From Candidatus Sumerlaeota bacterium (lineage in GTDB: Bacteria; Sumerlaeota; Sumerlaeia; JAFGJS01), in contig JAFGJS010000158.1 of the NCBI GenBank assembly GCA_016928995.1, positions 1-37,214 of the forward strand: 37,214 nucleotides of DNA, written 5' to 3'. This document shows positions 8,238-16,660 of this stretch, piece by piece. The translations under genes were made by a program, and so were the position numbers. The notes under the pieces were generated by a model. That model was not told the origin of the DNA. It did not search any database and saw only the letters and a program-made list of their open reading frames with translations. Position 1 is the stretch's first letter; each line of letters begins with the position of its first letter.

Positions 8238-10094
8238 TCATTCGTGGTGTAAAAATGTATGAATTTGCCGGGCGAGCGCAGGATTGATCCCTTCGGCCTG
8301 CGTGAGTTCCTCTTCGCTGGCGGTTTTGATGCGGGCGAGGCTGCCGAAATGGTTGAGCAGTGCGCGGCGGCGTTTGGGGCCGACGCCGGGGATTTCATCG
8401 AGGATCGAGCGCAGGTTGGCCTGGCTGCGCAGTTTTTTATGATACGTGATAGCGAAGCGGTGCGCTTCGTCGCGAATGCGCTGCACGAGATACAGCGCGG
8501 GCGAACCATGCGGCAGGATCACCGGATTTTTGCGGTTGGGCAGGAACAGCCGCTCCTCGGTGCGGTATTTGCTCCGCTCCATCCGCTTGCGCAGCGCGTT
8601 GGGCATGTCTTTCAGGCGGCTCTTGGCCAATCCGGCGAAAGGGATGCCGCTGACGCCGAGTTCATGCAACGCCTCCAGCGCGCTGTTGAGCTGTCCCTTG
8701 CCGCCATCCACGATCACCAGGCCGGGCATGTCTTCGCCTTCGCGTTGCAGGCGGCCGTAGCGGCGTTGGATTACTTCCTTCATCATCGCGAAGTCGTTCG
8801 AACCTTCCACGCTTTGAATCTTGAAGCGCCGGTAGCCGGCTTTGTCCGGTTCGGCGTTCTTGAAGCGCACGAGCGAGCCGACGGAGAGCGTTCCCTGGAT
8901 GTTCGAGATGTCGAGGCATTCGATCACGCTGGGGAGTTCTGGTAGTTTCAGCGCCGTTTGCAGTTCGCTCAGCGTCGCCTCCGCGTCGCGCTCCGCCACG
9001 GTGAGTTTGTGGATTTGATCTTCCGCATTAGCCAGGGCGAGCCGGACCATCTCGCGCATGCGCCCTCGCTCCGGGGCGCGAAGATGCACGGGGCCTTCGC
9101 GTTTTTGCGTCAGGATTTCCTCAAGCGCCGCGCTGGACGCCGCCGGATGCGAAAGCAGAATTTCTCGCGGAATTTCGCGCTCTCCGCCGTAGAATTGCAT
9201 CAGGAATTCCGACATCAGCATTTCCAACTCCTGGCCGACGTCTTTAAAATCATAGCGGCGGCTTTCACCCAGAAATCCATTGCGGTAATGATGCACAGCT
9301 ACGGCGTGTCGCCCTTCGCCTGTGGCGATCGCCACGACATCCTGATGCGTCGATGGATCAGTAACAACGGTTTGCTTTTCCTGCATGTTGGCGACCATGC
9401 GCAGCCTGTCGCGGAGTTCCATGGCCCGTTCGAATTCGAGGCGCGCTGAATGCGTTTCGATTTCCTGCTTCATCCGCCGGGTCAGCTCGTCGCGCCGCCC
9501 CAGCAGGAACAGCCGCACTTGCTGCACGAGTTCAGCGTATTCCTCGCGCGTCGCCTGGCCCACGCATGGCGCGCAGCACTTGCCCACATCATGCAGGATG
9601 CACGGCCGTGCGCGGTTGTAAAAGTCGCCGTCCTTGCAATTGCGCAAGGGAAAGAGCTTTTGCAGGTTGCGGATCGTCTGGCGCACGGCGCGCGCCGAGC
9701 TGAACGGACCGAAGTACAGCGCACCGTCATTCAGCCTTTTACGCGTGAATTCGATTTTCGGCCAATCGGATTTTGGATCGATGCGGATCAGGAGAAAATT
9801 TTTATCGTCGCGCAGGTTCACATTGAAATGCGGCTGATGTTTTTTGATCAGCTCGTTTTCCAGCAGCAGCGCCTCTTTTTCATTGACCGTGACGATGGTC
9901 TGGATCGAGCAGACCTTGCGCAGGAGGAACGAGATTTTCACCCGTTCGTCCTGGCCGGTGAAGTATTGCCGCAGCCGTGCGCGCAGGTTTTTCGCCTTGC
10001 CGACGTAGAGCGGCCGTTCCGTGCGGTCCAACATCAGATAGACGCCCGGCTGTGTCGGGTACTGGCTGAGATCGTCGAGTGCGAGTCGAGTCAT
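8238..10094 (-). CDS. uvrC: UvrABC excinuclease subunit C
   Basis: 618 residues, full length for UvrC, which makes both incisions in nucleotide excision repair. An N-terminal GIY-YIG nuclease domain (residues ~12-95; PGVYLMLD and PLYVGKAKNLRARLRQYF) makes the 3' cut. A cysteine cluster (ILHDVGKCCAPCVG) follows at about 165-180. A UVR motif (~205-240; SARLEFERAMELRDRLRMV) is the UvrB-binding helix pair. The RNase H-like endonuclease domain (~385-540; ECLDISNIQG, VIVDGGKGQLNSAL, AHRFAITYHKKLR) makes the 5' cut. Tandem helix-hairpin-helix motifs end the protein (ILDEIPGVGPKRRRALLNHF). Start ATG is fixed by the conserved N-terminus. It appears monocistronic. Confidence 0.97.
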   Translation of the reverse strand: MTRLALDDLSQYPTQPGVYLMLDRTERPLYVGKAKNLRARLRQYFTGQDERVKISFLLRKVCSIQTIVTVNEKEALLLENELIKKHQPHFNVNLRDDKNFLLIRIDPKSDWPKIEFTRKRLNDGALYFGPFSSARAVRQTIRNLQKLFPLRNCKDGDFYNRARPCILHDVGKCCAPCVGQATREEYAELVQQVRLFLLGRRDELTRRMKQEIETHSARLEFERAMELRDRLRMVANMQEKQTVVTDPSTHQDVVAIATGEGRHAVAVHHYRNGFLGESRRYDFKDVGQELEMLMSEFLMQFYGGEREIPREILLSHPAASSAALEEILTQKREGPVHLRAPERGRMREMVRLALANAEDQIHKLTVAERDAEATLSELQTALKLPELPSVIECLDISNIQGTLSVGSLVRFKNAEPDKAGYRRFKIQSVEGSNDFAMMKEVIQRRYGRLQREGEDMPGLVIVDGGKGQLNSALEALHELGVSGIPFAGLAKSRLKDMPNALRKRMERSKYRTEERLFLPNRKNPVILPHGSPALYLVQRIRDEAHRFAITYHKKLRSQANLRSILDEIPGVGPKRRRALLNHFGSLARIKTASEEELTQAEGINPALARQIHTFLHHE

Positions 10095-10429
10095 GATGCC
10101 TGATTATCGGCGCTCGATACGGTCAATGCAACGAATATGCGATCAGCCGATGAACGCCGATCGCCTTTTTTTACGATTGTGGGAGGATGTGGCGTCCGAC
10201 TAAATTCTTGACTTGGAAGGGCTTGATACAAGATTTTGAAACAATATGAAATACCTGAAATCTATGTTGTATGTCCGTGAAATACTGAAATATCCCTGAA
10301 ATACCTGAAATATAAGGTGTCTCCATAATTGCACTGGATAAATTAAGGGTTGTTGTATGCTTTAACCAGAACAATACGATTATCGATTTTCTTGTACGCC
10401 GCTGAATCGATGACTTCGCCGGATTCATT
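10095..10429. repeat. AT-rich gap with TGAAATA repeats
   Basis: No gene seen in this 335-bp stretch. Between 10246 and 10312 the unit TGAAATA(C)CTGAAAT recurs three times (about 10247, 10278, 10297) in imperfect direct repeats. They may be slippage repeats or protein-binding iterons; function is unknown. The rest is AT-rich, separating the uvrC start from the stop of the glycosyltransferase-phosphoesterase gene. Confidence 0.4.
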
Positions 10430-13114
10430 TTAAGCCGTTAAGGCAATGCCATCTGGCGTGACATCCATGATCATAAAGGATCTTTGTTTATTGTATCCGA
10501 AGGCTCGAGATTCAAATTCGGGCCACTTTCCTCCATCTAATTTACCGCCTCCGCCCGTGGTGATGTAAACAGTGTCGTTGTAGACTTTAGATCGTTCATA
10601 AAAGTGGTTGTGGCCGGCAAAAACGAAATCGACGCCATATTCTTGAATTATAGGCGTCAGAATTCGACTGCGGCTTTTCGATGGACCGTGGGCGAGCTCC
10701 GAGCCGAGTATTGGATGATGCATCAGCAGAATTTTCCATTTCGACGTGCAGAGGGACAACTGGTTTTTGAGCCAATCGATTTGAACCGGATCAATCCGCA
10801 TTATTTCGGAATCAATGCAAAAGAAGGTCAGTTCATCGTCGCCGAATGTTTCCGTGTAATATCGCATGCCGTGCATGCCGAATTGCGGCATCTTGATTTC
10901 ATCATCGACAAAACCATTGTAATAATCGTGATTTCCCAGAACGGCATGGATTGGAATGCGGTCGGCGATGATGGATTCATAAGGCGACAGGAAACATGCT
11001 TGGATGACTTTGGCATAATCGCCTTTTGCGTATGCGTTGTCGCCCAATAGTAAGACGCTTGTGATTCTTTTGCTCTTGCTTTGAAGATAAATTTGCTTGG
11101 CGACTGCATAATTATGGGAATTATCAATGCCGGTGTCGCCTGTGAACGCAAATCGAAAAAAGCCTGGTTGTTTCAACATCTGCTGATTTGGAGATTTCTT
11201 GAACAAGATCAGATGTTCATCGGCGACAATGTCCTCGTATACTTTTCGATATCCAAGATTCGATAAAGACTGGGACTGCTCCGCGGCGTTCAGTTTGTCG
11301 GTTAATAGCAGCTCAGGCAGCTGATCTGGCTGCGATGGAAGCAGTTGTCCGGGTTTGATTCGATCGACTGTGTATTGTCCGTCGATTCGTTTTTGTTGAT
11401 TGACATTGTCGCCAAGCACTCCCAGGCGTTGTTCGCTTCCTTGATCATGAATATAATTGTTTAATATTTTGTTGAAATATAGCGATGTATCCATGTGTGA
11501 CATTGCAGGATTGATCGCCGAATATTGAACAAAGCTGAGCAGCACCGCGACAATCGCCATGTTGAGAAACAGCGTCTTCGAGGATTTGATGCTTCGATAA
11601 TGCAATATCAATACGATTATAATAAGCAGGCCGGAAAATAAGGCTATTGCCGCGCCAGTGAACGACAAGTGAAACTGATGGGACCAGATTAAGAAGGGAT
11701 TGGCCATGAATGTTATCGATCCGCCGATTAAAACAAGAGCGATCGATGAGCTCAAAACCAGATATGTTCCGATCAGCCATTTATGATTAAAATTTTTGGA
11801 ATGTGACGCATCGTATGTCCAGCTGAGAGAAAATGAAAGTCTGAATGCGCACAACACGCCCCATAGCAGTACGATCAATAGTGTGGGAAAATGAAGTTGA
11901 GAAGAGCAAACCGCTCGAAGGCCGGGCAGCAGTTTATCGCTGTAGCTCGACGAGAAAAGAACCAGCAAAAAACAGATGAGCAAGATTGAAACGATCAGGC
12001 TTTGTTTTTTGTCAGTCATTATAGGGGGCTGGATCATTCCGCCCAATGCCAGAATCGCCGTAGTTGTCGTAATCAGATGCGCAAATCTTGCCTGGGGCGA
12101 GCAGATGAGCAGCAGCATGAACATGGCGCCCAATTCCATCAGCAACTCCGGGCGCGGTGAAACATCGTCTCCGGAAAACCAGAACAGCGCCAATGTGATC
12201 ATCGCAAAGAATCCGCAGATTGTCATCGCGACAGTTTTGGCTTGTTTTGAACTCAGGTTGAGCGATCCTGCTTCAGAGTCGTGACGATATCCTCCGGATA
12301 TAATTTTTTCATCGCATAAAAGAGTCTGCAATGAAGTCATCAGCGAATGTCCGACCAGCACGTTGTGACTGACCATGCCGTCCACTCTTGCCGCGCCCTG
12401 TTGCTTCCATTCTTTGAGCATATGATAATGATGAACGGGCCCGAACCAGAGCGAAGGGGCGATCAGCACCCAGAAGAATAGCGCCAGCGCCAGTTTCCCG
12501 GCGGTTTTCCATTGCCGTTTGGCGATGAAATAAACGGTGAAGAACACGGGCATGTATTTCAAAATACCCAAGCCCAGGATCAACGCGCCCAACCATGTCT
12601 TACGTTTGCAGAGAATGATCCACAAGCCAATGACGGTCAGGCTGTAAACAGGAAGGTTCCATTGCCCCAGTTTAATATTATCCCAAATAAAACGGCCGGC
12701 GATCAGCAGCATAAAAATCCATGCGAGTTTGCTGAAACGTTTGCCGGACAATTCCTGATGCGCTTGAAGCGCCAGAAGCAGCAGCATGACATTGACGCCG
12801 ACCCACACCCCTTGCGCCAGGGGAATCGGCATGATCGTCAGCGGCGCGAGGATCATCATGTTGAAAGGAAGATACTTATAATTCTTGCCTAGTTCATCTA
12901 CGTTATAGGGATTGCCGCCTGTTTTCTCAAGTTTTGCCGCTGCCAGCGAGTAATTGGTCAGGTCTCCGCGGATTTTCCACTTCGCGGGATCACTGGATAA
13001 CTTGGAGTCTTTGATCACCGCCAATGTCGTGACTACGGCGAAAAGCAACAACCATTTCCATGCGCGATTCCAGATGAATATTTTATGCTGAGCGCCATTC
13101 GGATCTGTATTCAA
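10430..13114 (-). CDS. Membrane glycosyltransferase (GT87-like) fused to a metallophosphoesterase
   Basis: 894 residues, apparently a two-domain fusion. Residues ~18-530 contain a dozen or more hydrophobic segments. The early DLTNYSLAAAKLEKTGGNPY (51-70) and the following YLPF resemble the catalytic loop of DUF2029/GT87 enzymes, GT-C transferases using polyprenyl-phosphate sugars. Residues ~653-894 are a calcineurin-like phosphoesterase with the complete metal set: GDTG (659-662), GDNAY (691-695), GNHD (727-730), HHP (799-801), GHNH (834-837) followed by YERS. This order is that of purple-acid-phosphatase-like enzymes. Residues 531-650 are a soluble linker region. No hydrophobic segment follows ~530, so the phosphoesterase sits on the same side as that linker, probably outside. 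Start is TTG 13114 with GGAG upstream. Composition is AT-richer than uvrC. Confidence 0.85.
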   Translation of the reverse strand: MNTDPNGAQHKIFIWNRAWKWLLLFAVVTTLAVIKDSKLSSDPAKWKIRGDLTNYSLAAAKLEKTGGNPYNVDELGKNYKYLPFNMMILAPLTIMPIPLAQGVWVGVNVMLLLLALQAHQELSGKRFSKLAWIFMLLIAGRFIWDNIKLGQWNLPVYSLTVIGLWIILCKRKTWLGALILGLGILKYMPVFFTVYFIAKRQWKTAGKLALALFFWVLIAPSLWFGPVHHYHMLKEWKQQGAARVDGMVSHNVLVGHSLMTSLQTLLCDEKIISGGYRHDSEAGSLNLSSKQAKTVAMTICGFFAMITLALFWFSGDDVSPRPELLMELGAMFMLLLICSPQARFAHLITTTTAILALGGMIQPPIMTDKKQSLIVSILLICFLLVLFSSSYSDKLLPGLRAVCSSQLHFPTLLIVLLWGVLCAFRLSFSLSWTYDASHSKNFNHKWLIGTYLVLSSSIALVLIGGSITFMANPFLIWSHQFHLSFTGAAIALFSGLLIIIVLILHYRSIKSSKTLFLNMAIVAVLLSFVQYSAINPAMSHMDTSLYFNKILNNYIHDQGSEQRLGVLGDNVNQQKRIDGQYTVDRIKPGQLLPSQPDQLPELLLTDKLNAAEQSQSLSNLGYRKVYEDIVADEHLILFKKSPNQQMLKQPGFFRFAFTGDTGIDNSHNYAVAKQIYLQSKSKRITSVLLLGDNAYAKGDYAKVIQACFLSPYESIIADRIPIHAVLGNHDYYNGFVDDEIKMPQFGMHGMRYYTETFGDDELTFFCIDSEIMRIDPVQIDWLKNQLSLCTSKWKILLMHHPILGSELAHGPSKSRSRILTPIIQEYGVDFVFAGHNHFYERSKVYNDTVYITTGGGGKLDGGKWPEFESRAFGYNKQRSFMIMDVTPDGIALTA

Positions 13115-13167
13115 TTGTCCGCTCCGTTTTATTTAGTGCGCAATCCGATTTGCTGTGTCACCCTCGA

Positions 13168-14610
13168 TCAGCTGTCTTCCATCAAAAAGCAAAGGCTGAC
13201 ATGGAATAAATTGCGTTTGGGCAGTTTGAAATAGACTTCAAGATTCAAATGTTGAGCAAACGAATCGACGATGGACAAACCCAAGCCGGCATGATTGTCG
13301 CCGGAACGTGAAGCGTCTTTGCGCCAAAGCGGTTCGCATAGATGCGGCAGGTCGTCCTCGACAAGCGCGTCGTTGGTGTTTTCCAGCAGCACTGTGACGG
13401 CGTTGTGTTCGCTGCGCAATTCGCAAGAGATCGCGCCTTTAGCCGGGCAATGTTCGATGGCGTTGTCGATCAGATTGTTGATGATGCAACCAAGCATGTG
13501 TTGGTTGCTCCTGACTTCGCAGCGTTCCGGGAGTTTCAGGCTGAGTTGTATTTTTTTCGAGGCGAGACATTCCTGTTGCGCGCTCCATATCAGCCGGATC
13601 ATTTCTGCCAGATCCAAGACGGCATATTCAATCCGCTGCCGGTCGCCTTCCATGCGCGCCAGCGTCAACATCGTTTCGACGATTGATTCCATCCGGAGCG
13701 ACACGGCCTGCGATTCCTTCAGCGACTCAAGCGCAAACTGCCGGTTGTCGGGCCATTTGAGCGCAACATCCGCCATCGCCCGCAATTCCGCAATGGGCGT
13801 TTTCAATTCATGGGCCATGTCCGCCGTTAAACGTTTTTCCCGCTGAAACGCCTGATGCAAACGCTGAAGCAAATCGTTCATCCGCCGGTAAATCGGCAGC
13901 AGTTCGTTGGGAACGCCCGTCTCCTGAAAACGACGGTCCAGGGACTTAGAGTCGATTGTCCGCATTTCTTCGGCCAGCGTGTTTAACGGCTGCAAGCCGG
14001 ACAAGATCAACCAGGGGACAAGCGATCCGATTACGGCCGCCATCGCCCCTCCCAGCAGAAGGCTTCCCAGCAACAGCGCCCACAGGTTGCGATCCAGCTC
14101 CGACCGGTCGCGTGCGAGCATAATATCGACCGCGATTCCATTTGTTCTGACGGAAGGCTCAGCGCCTTGATGCGATCCATCCTTCCGGTCTTTTCCGTCT
14201 ATCTCGGGATAAATGCGCATGCCGACAGCTCGGCCCGGACGCCCATCGGGCAATTTCAGATTCCAATATTCTTCAATTCCGAGGCGGAAATTTCGACGAG
14301 GCAGTTCGCTTTGCTGGAGCGAAGGAGAGCGTTCGAGCGTTTGGCCGTCTTCCAGCCAGAGTTGAAAATACTCCGGCTGTTCGCTGCGCTCGTATTCCGG
14401 CATCAATTCGCCTTTGAAATCCAGTTCGACGCGTTCGCGTTCTTGTTCCAGCATTTGGGCGAACGCATGCACTTTGGTGTTCAGGTTCAGATCGAATTGT
14501 TCAATCAGCCAGAAACGGACGATTAAAAACATCAGAAGGTTGCCGGTCAGCAGCAGGGATAATACTCCCAGCAGAAGATTCCTCGTCAAGCGGCGGCGTA
14601 TTGAGCTCAT
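13168..14610 (-). CDS. Sensor histidine kinase
   Basis: 480 residues. Transmembrane helix 1 (~10-36), an extracytoplasmic domain (~37-175), transmembrane helix 2 (~177-205), a HAMP linker (SGLQPLNTLAEEMRTID), HisKA with phospho-acceptor His 267 in ADMAHELKTPI, then the ATPase with N-box NNLIDNAIEH (378-387) and G2 box GLGLS (442-446). The usual DxGxG box is replaced by ENTNDAL, as in some PhoQ/QseC-like kinases. The ATG overlaps the regulator's stop (ATGA, 14610-14607), which decides the start against a longer upstream frame. Its input domain is unlike any I recognise. The operon is PepSY protein, response regulator, kinase. PepSY partners suggest an envelope or metal/peptide stress input, but that is inference. 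Confidence 0.93.
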   Translation of the reverse strand: MSSIRRRLTRNLLLGVLSLLLTGNLLMFLIVRFWLIEQFDLNLNTKVHAFAQMLEQERERVELDFKGELMPEYERSEQPEYFQLWLEDGQTLERSPSLQQSELPRRNFRLGIEEYWNLKLPDGRPGRAVGMRIYPEIDGKDRKDGSHQGAEPSVRTNGIAVDIMLARDRSELDRNLWALLLGSLLLGGAMAAVIGSLVPWLILSGLQPLNTLAEEMRTIDSKSLDRRFQETGVPNELLPIYRRMNDLLQRLHQAFQREKRLTADMAHELKTPIAELRAMADVALKWPDNRQFALESLKESQAVSLRMESIVETMLTLARMEGDRQRIEYAVLDLAEMIRLIWSAQQECLASKKIQLSLKLPERCEVRSNQHMLGCIINNLIDNAIEHCPAKGAISCELRSEHNAVTVLLENTNDALVEDDLPHLCEPLWRKDASRSGDNHAGLGLSIVDSFAQHLNLEVYFKLPKRNLFHVSLCFLMEDS

Positions 14611-15284
14611 GATTCTTCTGCCGTCAGCAGATAGCCCATCCCGCGCCGGGTTTGAATCAGTTCGGGCTCGTTTGCGCAGTGCAGTTTTTTCCTCAGCGAG
14701 CAAATGGCGGAATCCACGACGTTGCTCATCAAGTCCTGGCGGTCGTCATACAGCGATTGTTCGATTTCCGTCCGGCTGACGATCTGCCCTGCGCGCAGCG
14801 CGAGATACTCCAGCAGAGCGTATTCGCGGGGCTGAAGCGCGATGGAGCGCCCCGCGCGAGTCACTTCACGCCGCAATGTGTCGAGCGAAAGATCACCGAT
14901 GTAAATTTTGGGATTCTTCGACGCATACTTGCGGCGAATCAGCGCTTCCACACGCGCCAGCAATTCGTCAAACGCGAATGGCTTGGTCAGATAATCGTCC
15001 GCTCCGGTCTTCAGGCCTGTCACGCGATCTTCCACCGTGTCCTTGGCGGTGAGGATCAACACATGCGTCTGACGCCCCTGGTCGCGCAGACGCCGTAAAA
15101 CCGTCAGGCCATCCAATCCCGGAAGCATCAGATCCAGGATGACCACGTCATACTCATTGGATTCCGCCAGCCACAAGCCCTCCTCGCCGTTGCATGTGAT
15201 ATCGACAGCGTAACCCGACTTGCGCAGTCCTTCGCCGATGGCGCGCTGCAAGCGCTTGGAGTCTTCAACCAGCAAGACTTTCAT
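14607..15284 (-). CDS. OmpR/PhoB-family response regulator
   Basis: 225 residues. The receiver domain has the acidic pair at E7-D8, phospho-acceptor D51 (VVILDLMLPG), T79 and K101 (DYLTKPF). The C-terminal winged helix (~128-222; GDLSLDTLRREVTRAG, LQPREYALLEYLA, VVDSAICSLRKKL, IQTRRGMGYLL) is the DNA-binding OmpR type. It overlaps the kinase start by 4 nt. It is preceded by a strong intercistronic hairpin at 15313-15347 and the PepSY gene, all on the same strand. AGGATTCTG upstream of ATG serves as ribosome site. Confidence 0.96.
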   Translation of the reverse strand: MKVLLVEDSKRLQRAIGEGLRKSGYAVDITCNGEEGLWLAESNEYDVVILDLMLPGLDGLTVLRRLRDQGRQTHVLILTAKDTVEDRVTGLKTGADDYLTKPFAFDELLARVEALIRRKYASKNPKIYIGDLSLDTLRREVTRAGRSIALQPREYALLEYLALRAGQIVSRTEIEQSLYDDRQDLMSNVVDSAICSLRKKLHCANEPELIQTRRGMGYLLTAEES

Positions 15285-15312
15285 TTCAGAATCCTTCCGA
15301 AATCAGCGAATT

Positions 15313-15347
15313 GCGGTCCGTCCGGCATATGACGCCGGACGGACCGC
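15313..15347 (-). other. Perfect 14-bp stem-loop between PepSY and regulator genes
   Basis: GCGGTCCGTCCGGC (15313-15326) and GCCGGACGGACCGC (15334-15347) flank a 7-nt loop. On the minus strand it lies 44 nt after the PepSY stop and 28 nt before the regulator start. No U-run follows, so a classic terminator is unlikely. An mRNA-stability or processing hairpin, lowering regulator and kinase expression relative to the PepSY protein, is more likely. Confidence 0.7.
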
Positions 15348-15391
15348 GAATTTACATACATTTCTCAGATCGCTGACGAATCCCACACGGA

Positions 15392-15949
15392 TCAGTCATC
15401 ATCCTCTTCGCCGTCTTCCTCGTCATCGTCATCATCGGCTTTGCCGTTGCCGCCGTGATCTTCGTCTTCGTCATCATCTTCTTCGATTTTTTTGCCCTTG
15501 GCGTCGTATTTGAATTCCGTCGTTTTCTCGCCCTGCTTGATTTTGGCCGCGTAGCAGATCGCTTCGCCTTTGACTTCTTTCATCACTCTGACGATTCTCG
15601 CTTCGCCGGCTGACTTTTTAACAGCCTCCTGCACCTCCGCCGGCGCATCCTCAAGGTCCACTTCGGTTTCCGACTCCACTACGTTCCCCTGAGCGTCCAT
15701 CGAGAGTTCCACCATCTTGCCTTCGACGGTCATTTCAACTTCATACTGCAGCTGACCGTCTTCCATTTCTTGCTTGATTGCCACAATTTCGCCCTCGCCG
15801 AGATTCTTTTTTACAGTCTCCTGAACTGCGGCCGGCAGCTGATCAAGCGAGGGGCCTTTCGCCTTCGTCTCGGCGGCTCTGGCGGACAGAGAAAACATGG
15901 CGACAACCACAAACGCCAGACTTGTTTTAAACACGGATGAATAATGCAT
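15392..15949 (-). CDS. Exported PepSY-repeat protein with acidic tail
   Basis: 185 residues. A Sec signal peptide (residues 1-25, cut after ARA) is followed by two PepSY-like repeats of about 60 residues: LDQLPAAVQETVKKNLGEGE with QYEVEMTVEGKMVELSMDAQ (~35-90), and LEDAPAEVQEAVKKSAGEAR with YAAKIKQGEKTTEFKYDAKG (~97-150). The last ~35 residues are almost only Asp and Glu with a few Gly/Lys/His, a likely cation-binding tail. PepSY proteins are often encoded with two-component systems and sit in the periplasm; here it may be an input or buffering partner of the kinase. Ribosome site AATAGGAG lies 8 nt before ATG. Confidence 0.85.
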   Translation of the reverse strand: MHYSSVFKTSLAFVVVAMFSLSARAAETKAKGPSLDQLPAAVQETVKKNLGEGEIVAIKQEMEDGQLQYEVEMTVEGKMVELSMDAQGNVVESETEVDLEDAPAEVQEAVKKSAGEARIVRVMKEVKGEAICYAAKIKQGEKTTEFKYDAKGKKIEEDDDEDEDHGGNGKADDDDDEEDGEEDDD

Positions 15950-15977
15950 CTCTCATGCTCCTATTAAGAATTTTTTT

Positions 15978-16027
15978 ACATTAGACGATCTTGCCATTCT
16001 TCGTCAATTGGATCGATTTTGTCCAAT
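15978..16027 (-). promoter_or_regulatory. Promoter and operator-like repeat for the PepSY two-component operon
   Basis: On the minus strand TTGACG (16007-16002), an 18-nt spacer and TAATGT (15983-15978) form a sigma70-like promoter about 30 bp before the PepSY ATG. Overlapping and upstream of the -35 lie inverted arms ATTGGA (16007-16012) and TCCAAT (16022-16027), and wider arms CGATCTT (15986-15992) and AAGATCG (16034-16040). These could be the regulator's own site. Confidence 0.4.
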
Positions 16028-16040
16028 CTTATTAAGATCG

Positions 16041-16318
16041 CCTCAACCATGCCGTCCAAATTTAGCAGAGCAACATTATCGGAAGGTTATCGAAAGAAAT
16101 AAAATGATGATATGACAATCCATTGGAAGATCGCATCATTATTTACCTGCGCTGACCTTATATTGTGCGCGGTTAGCGATAGGGCCGCTTTGGTCCGGTA
16201 CGAGGATGTGCATATAGGGATTGTTGGAGTCCAGCGTATCAGCGACAATCATCCTTACGTGACGGAATACAGCCTCAATCGCACAAGATTTTCATCGCTT
16301 TTTTTTATCGCGCGTTAA
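16041..16318. other. Gap with a doubtful 68-codon frame
   Basis: An ATG at 16112 opens a 68-codon frame with a hydrophobic start (ASLFTCADLILCAV) that stops at 16316-16318, right at the edge of the inverted-repeat element. It might be the truncated 5' end of an exported protein, but there is no ribosome site and no family resemblance. Nothing else is seen here. Confidence 0.25.
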
Positions 16319-16447
16319 CAGCCCGTTGAAAAAGGGTCGAGCCAGCGTCCCGCTGGCATTTTGTGAAATGCAAAGCATTGATTTTATTCATGCCGGCGAG
16401 ACGCCGGCGCTAAGATTTTACGCCGCAACGACTTTTTCAACGGGCTG
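16319..16447 (+). mobile_element. MITE-like inverted-repeat element, copy B
   Basis: Perfect 16-bp terminal inverted repeats, CAGCCCGTTGAAAAAG (16319-16334) and its complement (16432-16447), bound a 129-bp element. Inside are GCCAGCGTCCCGCTGGC and GCCGGCGAGACGCCGGCGC hairpins in the same order as in copy A (3844-3973) read in reverse. No coding capacity. The right end abuts the next element directly. Confidence 0.75.
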
Positions 16448-16641
16448 ATAGAATGGCGCTCACTTAAGCCTTTCTTCAATCCTGCGCTGCTGGCGCTCCG
16501 CTGGAGCGCAATATTTTAGCTGCTTCGCAGATCCGGGGCTACGGCTCTTCGAGCCGGACCCCGGGCTACTCGCTAGGGCTGCTCTGCAGCCATTTCCGCA
16601 GAATACAAAGCGTATACCGGCTTAAGTTGGCGCCATTCTAT
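16448..16641. mobile_element. Second MITE-like element abutting copy B
   Basis: Terminal inverted repeats of 23 bp (16448-16470 and 16619-16641; 21 of 23 positions match) bound a 194-bp hairpin-dense core. The core includes GCGCTCC-GCT-GGAGCGC and a long CCGGGG...CCCCGG arm pair enclosing CGGCTC-TTC-GAGCCG. TGAT occurs at both edges (16446-16449 and 16641-16644), a possible 4-bp target duplication shared with the end of copy B. It ends 20 bp from the stop of the isomerase gene and could also act in 3'-end formation for it. Confidence 0.65.
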
Positions 16642-16660
16642 GATATCCCTTTAATTCCCT

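Noticed and set aside
7082-8509. 475-codon frame on the - strand
   Set aside because: It is antisense to the CsgG-like gene and runs out of frame into uvrC; no recognisable domain.
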